Source: PLA2 sp036273915
Lineage (GTDB): Bacteria; Planctomycetota; PLA2
Assembly (NCBI GenBank): GCA_036273915.1
Contig: DASUGR010000265.1
Span: 1-12,543 of the forward strand
Length of the DNA stretch: 12,543 bases
Direction: 5' to 3'
The position numbers and the translations under genes were made by a program. Positions 1-6,718 of this stretch are shown here, in pieces. The number at the start of each line of letters is the position of its first letter. Within the stretch, counting starts at the first letter, position 1. The notes under the pieces are model-generated. The model was given only the letters and a program-made list of their open reading frames with translations, had not been told where the DNA came from and made no database searches.

Positions 1-61
1 GTGCCTGTTCGGGTGCGTCATTGATGGCGCAGCGCGTACCGTCCGTAGGGGCTGGGCTTCG

Positions 62-2149
62 TCAGCGCGGGGTGAGCGCGCGGATCGACCAGCGCACGCG
101 CAGCAGCGTGTCCCCGCCGACCGGGTCGTCCTCGAGGCGCGCCGCGATCGGCACGAGGATCGCGCGCCCCTCCTCCCCGCGCCCCTCCACCCCGAGGAGC
201 CGCGCTTGCGCGATCGCGCGCTCGACGCCCGCCGGGTCGAGATGCTCGATCGCGCCCCGCCAGATGGTCTCCGCCGCCTTGACCTCGCCGGTCGCGGCGA
301 GCGAGTCGGCCGTGTCCACGAAGAGGACCGCCGGCGTCGCGTCGCCGAGGATCTTCCTCGCGTCGTCGTACGCGAGCAGCGCCTTGTCGTGCTGGCCCGC
401 CTCCGCGAGCGCGCGCCCGCGCTTGATCATCAGCGGCGCGGCATCGCGCGGCGCGCGCTGCGCGATCGTCGGCAGGAGGTACGCCATCTCGCCCGACGCG
501 CCGACGGCGTCGAGGATCCACGCGGCCCGCAGGAGCAGCGGCGTCGCCGCGTACTGCCGGACGACCATCTCCCGCGCGTCGTCGCGGAGCCACGGCGGCG
601 GGTCCGAAGGCCGCCAGCCGGCGCTCACGAGCGCGTAGGCGGCCTCCACGCGCACGGTCCGCGCCTGGTGCCCGAGGAGGCGCAGCAGCGCGGGCGCCGC
701 CTCCGGGTCGGGCCGCTCCGCGAGGATCCCGCAAGCGATCTGCAGGAGGGCGACGTCGTCGGAGCCGAGCGCATCGCGCACCGCCGGATCGCCCCAGGGC
801 AGCGCGCGGAGCGCCGTCGCGCGGGAAAAGAGGGGGCTCCGGGGGTCGCGCGCGACTTCCTCCAGCCGTTCCTTCGCGACCTCCCCGTTCCGCAGGTCGG
901 CCACGAGCGCGACATCGCGGACCACGCGCCCGTCCGCGGGGCCGTACCACTTCTCCTTCGCCTCGCGCGTCCAGGCCGCGGTCTTGTCGGCGTGGCAGAC
1001 GCCGCACGCGTTCGGGATCCCGAAGCGCTCGGTCAATGCCGGCTCGGGGCCGCGGATCGCGTGGTCGCGGCAGAAGCCGAACGGCGCGGCGAAGAGCCGC
1101 GGCATGTGGCAGTCGAGGCACGAGACGCCGTCGTGGAAGGTGTGCTCCTTCCGCGCGAACCCGTCGTGGCACCTCGTGCAGGGAGCGTCGCCGACCGGCT
1201 GCGCGTCGCCGTGCGGCGGGTGGCACGAGAGGCAGGTCGCGCCGCCCTTCGCGCACCTGGACCCGGCGAACGCGGCGCCCTCGCCGTGCACCACCGAGCG
1301 GCGCCCGTCGGCGAAGAACCCGGGCCCGTCGAAGTCGCGCGAGACCGCGAGCTCCGCGGCGGGCACGGCCGGGTCGTCGGGCAGCGCGAACAGGAACTCA
1401 TGCACGCCGTGGCAGACGATGCAGCCCCCCGGCCCCCCCCGCGTCAGCTTCGCCGGTGCCTCGTACGCGCCCGCGCGCTTCTCCTCGTGCCAGCGCGCGT
1501 GCACGGAGCCGGGGCCGTGGCACGCCTCGCAGCCGACGCCCGGCTCGGCCACCTTCGAGAAGAACACCTCGGCCTGCCCCTCGGGCCGGAACCCGGGATC
1601 GAACCGCGTGGCGTGGCACATGGCGCAGTCGCGGTTGAAGACGACCTGCCGCGGGTCGCCCTGAAACGGCCCCCAGAGCCCCGAGAGGACGTCGCCCGCG
1701 GGCTCCCACGCCGTGCTCGCCCCGCTCCACGCGATCGGCAGCACCCGCCACGCGCCGCGCGCGTCGGTGAAGAGGTAGAGCTCGTTCGTGCCGCCGACGA
1801 CCCACGTGACGCGGTGGTGTCCCGGCGCGCGGCCGCCGCGCGCGTCGACCCTGACGACCGGCACGCCGTCCTCGGTGAGCGGCGTCGCCTCGCCGACCGG
1901 CTTGCCGTCGAACGCGCCCGTGGCGGCGGACGGCTCGCCGAGCGCGCGCGCGTGCCCGCTCCCGTGCCAGGGAGAATGCTCCCCCTCGTGGCAGGCGGCG
2001 CACCGCGCGGAGCCGACGAACTCGGCGTGGTCGACGACCTTCGTGTCGGGCGAGGAGGGGGGGCCCGGGGGGGAGGAGGGCGGACGGCTGCCCAGCCACA
2101 CGAGGAGCACGCCGGCCGCGACCAGCGCGAGGAGCCACGCCCAGCGCAC
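62..2149 (-). CDS. Octaheme c-type cytochrome with C-terminal HEAT/TPR-like repeats
   Basis: This 695-residue protein should carry electrons on the outer face of the cytoplasmic membrane. It has eight CxxCH heme-binding motifs, at about residues 50, 175, 207, 243, 306, 324, 344 and 382. An N-terminal hydrophobic segment (about 5-19) is a signal peptide or anchor, followed by a Pro/Ser linker. The heme region resembles the cytochrome c554/multiheme CxxCH families. From about residue 410 to the end there are no hemes but helical repeats: HEAT-like first (ATALRALPWGDPAVRDAL region), then TPR-like (GQHDKALLAYDDARKI region), which usually bind partner proteins. I chose the GTG at 2149 because the hydrophobic segment follows at once; a GTG at 2164 is also in frame. 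Neither has a clear ribosome site. The donor and acceptor are unknown, and no oxidoreductase partner lies in the window. The 61 bases beyond its stop hold nothing I can call. Confidence 0.88.
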   Translation of the reverse strand: MRWAWLLALVAAGVLLVWLGSRPPSSPPGPPSSPDTKVVDHAEFVGSARCAACHEGEHSPWHGSGHARALGEPSAATGAFDGKPVGEATPLTEDGVPVVRVDARGGRAPGHHRVTWVVGGTNELYLFTDARGAWRVLPIAWSGASTAWEPAGDVLSGLWGPFQGDPRQVVFNRDCAMCHATRFDPGFRPEGQAEVFFSKVAEPGVGCEACHGPGSVHARWHEEKRAGAYEAPAKLTRGGPGGCIVCHGVHEFLFALPDDPAVPAAELAVSRDFDGPGFFADGRRSVVHGEGAAFAGSRCAKGGATCLSCHPPHGDAQPVGDAPCTRCHDGFARKEHTFHDGVSCLDCHMPRLFAAPFGFCRDHAIRGPEPALTERFGIPNACGVCHADKTAAWTREAKEKWYGPADGRVVRDVALVADLRNGEVAKERLEEVARDPRSPLFSRATALRALPWGDPAVRDALGSDDVALLQIACGILAERPDPEAAPALLRLLGHQARTVRVEAAYALVSAGWRPSDPPPWLRDDAREMVVRQYAATPLLLRAAWILDAVGASGEMAYLLPTIAQRAPRDAAPLMIKRGRALAEAGQHDKALLAYDDARKILGDATPAVLFVDTADSLAATGEVKAAETIWRGAIEHLDPAGVERAIAQARLLGVEGRGEEGRAILVPIAARLEDDPVGGDTLLRVRWSIRALTPR

Positions 2150-2155
2150 AGCGAG

Positions 2156-2161
2156 ATCGTA
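2156..2161 (-). promoter_or_regulatory. Candidate -10 element of the cytochrome gene (leaderless)
   Basis: TACGAT lies six bases before the GTG at 2149, so transcription would begin at or next to the start codon. No -35 hexamer is visible at 17 bp. It shares two bases with the opposing truD hexamer. The position is seen in the sequence; its function is inferred. Confidence 0.3.
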
Positions 2162-2165
2162 CACT
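2160..2165 (+). promoter_or_regulatory. Candidate -10 element of truD (leaderless)
   Basis: TACACT lies eight bases before the truD ATG, and no Shine-Dalgarno sequence follows it. This predicts a transcript starting at or within a few bases of the start codon. No -35 element is recognisable. Function is inferred from position and from similar sites before other genes here. Confidence 0.3.
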
Positions 2166-2173
2166 CGGCCGGG

Positions 2174-3424
2174 ATGGATCTCCTCTACCTGACCGCCGGC
2201 ATGCCCGGCAGCGGCGGCGTGATCCGGAAGAAGCCGGAGGACTTCCGGGTCACCGAGATCCCGCTCTACGACGCATGCGGCGAGGGGGAATTCCTCTTCC
2301 TGCGCGTCCGGAAGCGGGGCATGGGCACCTTCGAGGCGGTCCGGCGGCTCGGGCAGGCGCTCCAGGTCCCGGAGCGGGAGATCGGGTACGCGGGGTTGAA
2401 GGACGCCCGGGCCGTGACCACCCAGTGGATGAGCGTGCCCGCGCACGCCGAGGGGCGCGTAAAGGGCCTCGATCTGCCCGGGATCTGGGTGCTCGAGGCG
2501 CGGCGGCACGGGAACAAGCTGCGCATCGGCCACCTCCGCGGGAACCGCTTCTCGATCGTCGTGCGCGGCGTCCCGGCGGGCGGCTACGAGCGGGCGGCGG
2601 CGGTCCTCGACGTGCTGCTCCGCCGCGGCGCGCCGAACTACTTCGGGGAGCAGCGCTTCGGCGCGCGAGGGGCGTCGCACCTGTACGGCGAGGCGATCCT
2701 CCGGCGCGACTACGAGACCTTCCTCAAGCGGTTCCTCGGCGGGCCGCCCGCGGGCGAGCGCGACCCGAGGATCCGCCGCTCGCGCGATGCGTTCGAGGCG
2801 GGCCGCATCGAGGAGGCCTTCGAGTCGATGCCGATGAACCGCCGCGCGGAGAAGAAGTGCCTCCACGCGCTCCTCCGTTTCCGGGACGCCGAGCGCGCGT
2901 GCATGGCGATCCCGAAGCGCATGCGGCAGATGTACGTCTCTTCGTTCCAGTCCGCGCTCTACAACCGGGCGCTCGAGCAGCGGCTGCAGGGGCTCGACCG
3001 CCTCGAGGACGGCGACCTCGCGTTCGTCCACCGGAGCCACAAGATCTTCCCGGTGGCGGAGGCGGCGAACGAGCAGGACCGGTGCCGCGCGTTCGAGATC
3101 TCGCCGTCGGGACCGATCTTCGGCACCCGCATGCTCCTGCCGGAGGGGGCTCCGGGGGCGATGGAGCGGGCGCTGCTGGAGGAGTCGCGGCTCGCGGTGG
3201 AGGACTTCGCGCCGCAGGGCGGGCTCAGGTTCGACGGCAGCCGTCGGCCGCTGCGGATCCCGATCAAGGAGGCGGTCCTCGCGCCCGACGAGGGGGACGC
3301 CTTCCGTGTGGACTTCGTCCTCCCCTCGGGGTCGTTCGCAACCGCGGTGCTGCGCGAGATCGTCAAATCACCCGAGCCTCCGCCGGCCGAGGCCCTTGGT
3401 ACTACCGCCCTACATTCGACGTAA
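2174..3424 (+). CDS. truD: tRNA pseudouridine(13) synthase TruD
   Basis: TruD converts uridine 13 in the D-arm of some tRNAs to pseudouridine in the cytoplasm. The 416-residue length is slightly above the bacterial norm (about 350). Family signatures appear in order: KKPEDFRVTEIP (19-30), GYAGLKDARAVTTQ (71-84) with the catalytic aspartate at D77, GNKLRIGHLRGNRF (113-126), and NYFGEQRFG (155-163), which opens the TRUD domain. The C-terminal DFVLPSGSFATAVLREI block is also typical. The ATG start puts the PEDF motif at its usual distance from the N-terminus; the frame stays open far upstream, but only as a shadow of the cytochrome gene. The gene diverges from the cytochrome gene with 24 bp between starts. 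A hairpin lies 37 bp past the stop. Confidence 0.95.
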   Translation: MDLLYLTAGMPGSGGVIRKKPEDFRVTEIPLYDACGEGEFLFLRVRKRGMGTFEAVRRLGQALQVPEREIGYAGLKDARAVTTQWMSVPAHAEGRVKGLDLPGIWVLEARRHGNKLRIGHLRGNRFSIVVRGVPAGGYERAAAVLDVLLRRGAPNYFGEQRFGARGASHLYGEAILRRDYETFLKRFLGGPPAGERDPRIRRSRDAFEAGRIEEAFESMPMNRRAEKKCLHALLRFRDAERACMAIPKRMRQMYVSSFQSALYNRALEQRLQGLDRLEDGDLAFVHRSHKIFPVAEAANEQDRCRAFEISPSGPIFGTRMLLPEGAPGAMERALLEESRLAVEDFAPQGGLRFDGSRRPLRIPIKEAVLAPDEGDAFRVDFVLPSGSFATAVLREIVKSPEPPPAEALGTTALHST

Positions 3425-3461
3425 GGACCAAGGCCGGGCGAGAGGCCGATCCCAGTAGGGA

Positions 3462-3500
3462 CGCCGCTGCATGCGGCCGCAACTCGGCCGCATGGCGGCG
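3462..3500. repeat. Strong inverted repeat (hairpin) after truD
   Basis: Bases 3470-3479 and 3485-3494 form a perfect 10-bp stem (catgcggccg / cggccgcatg) around a five-base loop. After a two-base bulge (3468-3469) the stem continues with cgccgc (3462-3467) and gcggcg (3495-3500), giving 16 pairs. An outer pairing of aggccg (3431-3436) with cggcct (3506-3511) is possible. No run of T follows, so it is not a textbook intrinsic terminator. It may end or stabilise the truD transcript, or act as a structured element before parA. Confidence 0.55.
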
Positions 3501-3603
3501 CCGGGCGGCCTCGCAGCCGGCCGACTCCAGGCGGATGTAGCGCTGTAGTACTCGCCCCCCCATTTCGCGCCGGATCGGGCCCGCAATCGCGGGTGGCGTC
3601 CGC

Positions 3604-3609
3604 TAGGCT
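3604..3609 (+). promoter_or_regulatory. Candidate -10 element of the ParA gene
   Basis: TAGGCT lies ten bases before the chosen GTG at 3620. The same hexamer lies nine bases before pyrB. An AAGGG at 3610-3614, five bases before the GTG, could be a ribosome site, but only if transcription starts further upstream than this hexamer implies. The two readings conflict and I cannot decide between them. Confidence 0.3.
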
Positions 3610-3619
3610 AAGGGCAGTC

Positions 3620-4468
3620 GTGCGCGTGATCGCGGTCTTCAACCACAAGGGCGGCGTCGGCAAGACGACGACGGTCGCCAACCTCGGCGCGGGCCTCGCC
3701 CGCCGCGGGCGCCGCGTGCTGCTCGTCGACATCGACCCGCAGGCCTGCCTCTCGGTGCACTTCGGCCTCGACCCGGAGAGCACGGAGAAGACGATCTACG
3801 ACGTCTTGTGCCGCGACCTGCCGCTCGCGGAGGCGGTGCGGCCGCTCGAGGGCGACGCGCTCCTCGGCGTGCCGAGCCACCTGGACCTCGCGGGCGCGGA
3901 GCTCGAGCTCGCGACCACGATGGGCCGCGAGCGGCTGCTGCGGGACGCGCTCGACAAGTACCTCGAAAGCCGGCGCGACATCGACTACGTCTTCTTCGAC
4001 TGCCCGCCGTCGCTCGGGATCCTCACGGTCAACGCGCTCGCCGCGGCCGACGAGGTGTTCGTGCCGCTCCAGACGGAGTTCCTGGCGCTCCGCGGCGTCG
4101 GCAAGCTCGTCGACGTGGTCACGCTCGTGCGCCGCCGGCTGAACCCGAGCGTGAAGATCACCGGCATCCTCCCCACGCTTTCGCGGACGGGGACGCTGCT
4201 CGCGCGCGAGGTGCAGGAGGAGATCGCGCGCCACTTCGGCCCGAAGGTCTTCAAGACGCGGATCCGGAGCAACGTGAAGCTCGCCGAGGCGCCGAGCCAC
4301 GGCCAGTCGATCTTCGCATACGCGCCGGGCTCCGCCGGGGCCGAGGACTACGCCGCGCTCGCCACCGAGGTGGACGTCATGGACGTGCCCCACCGGGTGA
4401 TCGCGCCGCGGGAGCCGGAGATCTCGGTGGACGAGATCCTCGCGCGGGTCGAGCCCCCGGCGAGCTGA
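3620..4468 (+). CDS. parA: ParA/Soj-family partitioning ATPase
   Basis: A 282-residue cytoplasmic ATPase of the ParA/MinD superfamily, which dimerises on ATP, binds DNA non-specifically and moves chromosomes, plasmids or other cargo. The deviant Walker A motif NHKGGVGKTT is at residues 8-17, with signature lysine K10 and phosphate-binding K15. The A' motif VDIDPQ is at 36-41, and the Walker B aspartate D127 sits in FFDCPPSLG. The later block IRSNVKLAEAPSHGQSI is characteristic of Soj/ParA. I chose GTG 3620 because family members begin almost directly at the first beta strand; a GTG at 3593 would add nine residues and one at 3626 would remove two. No parB or parS-like site is visible, so it may be an orphan ParA. 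Its last 92 bases overlap the opposing GtrA-like gene. Confidence 0.9.
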   Translation: MRVIAVFNHKGGVGKTTTVANLGAGLARRGRRVLLVDIDPQACLSVHFGLDPESTEKTIYDVLCRDLPLAEAVRPLEGDALLGVPSHLDLAGAELELATTMGRERLLRDALDKYLESRRDIDYVFFDCPPSLGILTVNALAAADEVFVPLQTEFLALRGVGKLVDVVTLVRRRLNPSVKITGILPTLSRTGTLLAREVQEEIARHFGPKVFKTRIRSNVKLAEAPSHGQSIFAYAPGSAGAEDYAALATEVDVMDVPHRVIAPREPEISVDEILARVEPPAS

Positions 4469-4841
4469 GCTCCGGCCGCCGCCGGAAGATCCGCGCCCAC
4501 AGCGGGTAGCTGAAGAGCGCGTAGACGAGGAACGTGCCGAGGGGCCGTGCCGCCCAGTACGCGACGCGGAGCCAGGCGGCGAGCGCATGGAACGCGAGCG
4601 CGTTGAGCACGAACGTGCCCGCCTCGACGGCCGCGAACAGCGCCGACTGCTCGAGGAGCCTCGTGGAGACGTCCCGGAACGCCCAGTACTTGTTCCCGAG
4701 GAACTGGGCCGTCACGCCGAGGAGCAGCGAGGGCACGTTCGCGACGGTCGGCGCGAGGCCGCCGGTCACGAGCAGGTGGAGCAGCGCGAGATCGAGGAGC
4801 GTCGCGACGACGCCGACGACGAGGCTCCGCGCGAGCTTCAA
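4377..4841 (-). CDS. GtrA-family membrane protein
   Basis: A 154-residue protein with four hydrophobic segments at about 5-25, 32-49, 66-90 and 95-118, and the family hallmark NKYWAF at 50-55. GtrA-like proteins are linked to moving lipid-linked sugars across the membrane for surface glycan modification, but many are uncharacterised. The start is a TTG overlapping the TGA stop of the upstream exporter gene (TTGA, 4841-4838), with GGGAG nine bases before it as a plausible ribosome site. After residue 120 comes a Pro/Arg/Ser-rich tail, and it is this tail (about the last 30 residues) that overlaps the 3' end of the ParA gene antisense. No earlier in-frame stop exists. The tail may be a stop lost by drift rather than a functional domain. 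Confidence 0.78.
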   Translation of the reverse strand: MKLARSLVVGVVATLLDLALLHLLVTGGLAPTVANVPSLLLGVTAQFLGNKYWAFRDVSTRLLEQSALFAAVEAGTFVLNALAFHALAAWLRVAYWAARPLGTFLVYALFSYPLWARIFRRRPELSSPGARPARGSRPPRSPAPAARSPGGARP

Positions 4842-5416
4842 CGGAAGGCGCTCCCGAGGATCCCCGCGCTCCCGGCGAGAAGCACCGCCGGCAGCACGTA
4901 CTCGATCACGCGCGGCGCGAAGGCCACGAGCCGCCGGAGCGCGAGCAGGATGGCGCCCCAGGCGAGCACGCAGCCGAGCACGGTCCCGAGGCAGACGAGC
5001 GGGAACGGCGCATCGGCGTCGATGCCGAGCGCCGCGTGGAGCACGACGTAGCCGGGGAGAACGCCAGGCGCGGCGAGCGCGAGGAAGAGGCCCTGCACGA
5101 ACGGCCGGCCGGAGACGGGCGGCGGCGCGGGCCTCCGCGCGCGGCGAACGGCGAGGAGCCCGGCCACCCCGAACGCGACGCCGAGGGCGACCGCGAGCGC
5201 CCGCCGCACGGGCGGGTCGAGGAGCGCGAGCGGCGCGACCCCCTTCGCGGCGAGGAGCCCGTAGTGGACGTCCGCGAGCGCCGCGCCGAGCGCGGCCAGC
5301 GCGCCCGCGCGAAGTCCCCTCCGCAGGTGCGCGCCGCAGAGCGCCACCGCGGGCCCGGGGGGCAGGCTGATCGCGGCCGCGGCGGCCGCGGCCTTCAGGA
5401 CCACGAGGAGCGCCAC
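4838..5416 (-). CDS. LysE/RhtB-type exporter
   Basis: A 192-residue, largely hydrophobic protein with about six membrane segments. Near the N-terminus it has the LysE-superfamily motif SLPPGPA (17-23) followed by an RRGLRAGALAALGAALAD block, matching the family pattern PGP...GxxxGxxxxxG. LysE/RhtB proteins export amino acids or related small solutes by proton exchange; the substrate cannot be read from sequence. The start is the GTG at 5416; its surroundings (aacagGTG) give no good ribosome site. It is the first gene of a two-gene unit with the GtrA-like gene and diverges from the hydrolase across 48 bp. Confidence 0.72.
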   Translation of the reverse strand: MALLVVLKAAAAAAAISLPPGPAVALCGAHLRRGLRAGALAALGAALADVHYGLLAAKGVAPLALLDPPVRRALAVALGVAFGVAGLLAVRRARRPAPPPVSGRPFVQGLFLALAAPGVLPGYVVLHAALGIDADAPFPLVCLGTVLGCVLAWGAILLALRRLVAFAPRVIEYVLPAVLLAGSAGILGSAFR

Positions 5417-5420
5417 CTGT

Positions 5421-5426
5421 TATCCT
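5421..5426 (+). promoter_or_regulatory. Candidate -10 element of the hydrolase gene
   Basis: TATCCT lies 38 bases before the hydrolase ATG, in the 48-bp spacer shared with the opposing LysE-like gene. It would give a short leader of about 30 bases. No -35 element is clear. It is weaker evidence than the sites immediately upstream of start codons elsewhere in the window. Confidence 0.2.
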
Positions 5427-5464
5427 GCTTCGCCGGCCGGCGCGCAAGGCGCGGTGAACGCCGC

Positions 5465-6181
5465 ATGAAGGTCTCGCGTGTTTTCTTCCCGCCCCGCCAC
5501 ATGCCCGGCATCCGGCTCGAGGGCGAGGTGATGGAGGGGGGCGCGGGGGGAGGAAGGCCGTGCGTCGTGAGCCACCCCCACCCGCTCGCGGGCGGCACGA
5601 TGCGGCACCCGGTCGTCGAGGGGCTCTGGCGCGCCGCGGCGGAGGCGGGCCTCCGATCGCTCCGCTACAACTTCAGGGGCGTCGGGGAGTCGACGGGCGA
5701 GCTCACCGCGAAGTCCCCGCTCGCGATCGCGGACCTCGAAGGCGCGATCGACTTCCTCGGGGGCGGGCCCGCGCTCGCGATCGGGTACAGCTACGGCGCG
5801 CGCACCACGCTCCACGCGATCCACGCGGGCGCTCCGATCGAGCGCGCGGTGCTCGCGGGCCTTCCCACGCGGTCGCCCAAGAACTCCGCCGCGATGGCGA
5901 ACCTCTTCCTCGGCCGGCGCGTGAGGACGGAGGAGTTCATCCCGTACACGGAGCCGGATCTCGTGGCCACGTCCCCGAAGCCCCTCCTGATCCTCGCCGG
6001 GGAGAGGGACCCGCTCGTCGAACCCGACGAGTACCGGTCGCGCGGGATCGAGCCCGTGATCTTCCCCGGGCTCAACCACTTCTTCAGCCGGCGGCTCGGC
6101 AACGAGCCCCCGGACCCCCAAGACCTCGCCCTGCTCTGCGAAAGGGCGATCAGGTTCCTGCTCGGCGCCGGAGCCGGTTGA
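5465..6181 (+). CDS. Alpha/beta hydrolase (HPHPLxGG type)
   Basis: A 238-residue cytoplasmic protein with the complete small alpha/beta hydrolase pattern. The HPHPLAGGTM block (37-46) forms the oxyanion region of this subgroup. RYNFRGVGESTG (67-78) follows, then the nucleophile elbow GYSYG (107-111) with Ser109, GERDPLVEP (179-187) with a likely acid Asp182, and GLNHFF (202-207) with His205. The length and HPHP signature match the family grouped as COG2945, whose substrates are mostly unknown; it is likely an esterase or acyl hydrolase. The ATG at 5465 is the first plausible start and is preceded by a weak GGTGA. It stands alone as an operon; a short hairpin follows 18 bases after its stop. 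Confidence 0.85.
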   Translation: MKVSRVFFPPRHMPGIRLEGEVMEGGAGGGRPCVVSHPHPLAGGTMRHPVVEGLWRAAAEAGLRSLRYNFRGVGESTGELTAKSPLAIADLEGAIDFLGGGPALAIGYSYGARTTLHAIHAGAPIERAVLAGLPTRSPKNSAAMANLFLGRRVRTEEFIPYTEPDLVATSPKPLLILAGERDPLVEPDEYRSRGIEPVIFPGLNHFFSRRLGNEPPDPQDLALLCERAIRFLLGAGAG

Positions 6182-6199
6182 CATGCGCGTCTCTTCGTC

Positions 6200-6220
6200 G
6201 GACCGCGCTGCGTGCGGTCC
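6200..6220 (+). terminator. Possible terminator hairpin after the hydrolase gene
   Basis: The stem ggaccgc / gcggtcc pairs seven bases and can add a G-U and a C-G pair inside. It lies 18 bases after the hydrolase stop. Only two T bases follow directly, so termination efficiency is doubtful. Confidence 0.3.
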
Positions 6221-6334
6221 TTAGTCACGCGTGGCTCAGCTGCTTTGGGAAGCGGCACCTCCTTTCCCACGGCCTGTCACGACTGGCCGCCGCGCGGGAC
6301 AGGCAGGCAACGACCCCGCCCCGCGCCCGCGCGA

Positions 6335-6350
6335 GTGCGAACATCTTCCG
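6335..6350 (+). repeat. 16-nt repeat, copy 1
   Basis: Sequence gtgcgaacatcttccg. It matches copy 2 at 15 of 16 positions and copy 3 at 14 of 16. Including the preceding gcga, copies 1 and 3 share an exact 16-nt block (6331-6346 and 6477-6492). Confidence 0.7.
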
Positions 6351-6415
6351 CTTCCGCCGGGCTCCCGGGTCGTCGCGTCGAAGGGGACAGCAGGTGCGGG
6401 GAGGCCGCGCCAGAT

Positions 6416-6431
6416 GTGCGAACTTCTTCCG
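6416..6431 (+). repeat. 16-nt repeat, copy 2
   Basis: Sequence gtgcgaacttcttccg, 81 bases after copy 1. The bases just before it, gcgccagatgt (6407-6417), are the exact reverse complement of acatctggcgc in copy 3 (6487-6497), so copies 2 and 3 can also pair as an 11-bp stem. Confidence 0.7.
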
Positions 6432-6480
6432 CCGGTGGCAAGCGAGCGCTCGTCCGGGAGGCCGGCTGTGCGCTCGGCGA

Positions 6481-6496
6481 GTGCGAACATCTGGCG
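6481..6496 (+). repeat. 16-nt repeat, copy 3
   Basis: Sequence gtgcgaacatctggcg, 65 bases after copy 2. It is followed within ten bases by a degenerate echo, ttgcgaacgatcg. Confidence 0.7.
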
Positions 6497-6575
6497 CTTG
6501 CGAACGATCGTCCCGGCCCCTTCGGGACGTGCGTGCCCCGCGACCTCCCCCCTTCCGGGGCCAGTCGACAACGCG

Positions 6576-6600
6576 GGCGCCGGCGGCGCCTCCCTTTTCC
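6576..6600 (+). terminator. Possible intrinsic terminator at the end of the repeat interval
   Basis: The stem ggcgcc (6576-6581) / ggcgcc (6585-6590) closes a three-base loop and is followed by tcccttttcc. GC stem plus a pyrimidine tract with four T bases is terminator-like on the plus strand. If real, it implies a plus-strand transcript reading through the repeats. Confidence 0.3.
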
Positions 6601-6718
6601 CGATCAGGCGCATAGGGCGTACAAGCGTACGCCGCCCCACAGACGGAAATGAGCGCGCGGTGCCGGGTGCTCCCGTGTGCGGTCGTGCCTGCCCCGAAGG
6701 AGCGAACCCGAGTTCCGG

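Larger units (their letters stand above)
6182..6718. other. Non-coding interval with repeats and hairpins
   Basis: No frame here reads as a protein: those that stay open run on antisense into the VWA gene or give Arg/Pro-rich nonsense. The interval holds three copies of a 16-nt repeat (listed separately). An imperfect inverted pair, tgtcacgactggcc (6275-6288) against ggccagtcgaca (6559-6570), brackets them. There are small hairpins at 6200-6220, 6509-6529, 6576-6590 and 6616-6633. It could be a miniature mobile element remnant, a regulatory array or a structured RNA. I do not recognise any known RNA family. Confidence 0.6.

Noticed and set aside
206..2173. Long upstream extension of the truD reading frame
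   Set aside because: It is Arg/Pro-rich, antisense to the multiheme cytochrome, and unlike any protein; TruD homology begins at 2174.
2150..3040. N-terminal extension of the cytochrome frame through truD
   Set aside because: The extension is antisense to truD, and the signal segment directly after GTG 2149 marks the true start.
3425..3530. Known riboswitch or tRNA-like RNA
   Set aside because: I looked for SAH, c-di-GMP and cobalamin cores and for a tRNA T-arm and found none.
4534..5370. Plus-strand open frames opposite the LysE-like and GtrA-like genes
   Set aside because: Arg/Ala-rich shadows produced by GC-rich codons; the minus-strand frames have clear membrane-protein motifs.
6230..6270. 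tRNA D-arm-like string ggctcagctg
   Set aside because: No anticodon arm, T-arm or acceptor stem pairs around it.
6335..6496. CRISPR array
   Set aside because: Only three imperfect 16-nt repeats with unequal spacing (81 and 65 nt), and no cas gene.
6485..6505. LexA-type GAAC-N7-GAAC operator
   Set aside because: The two GAAC copies start 17 bases apart rather than 11, and no SOS gene adjoins.
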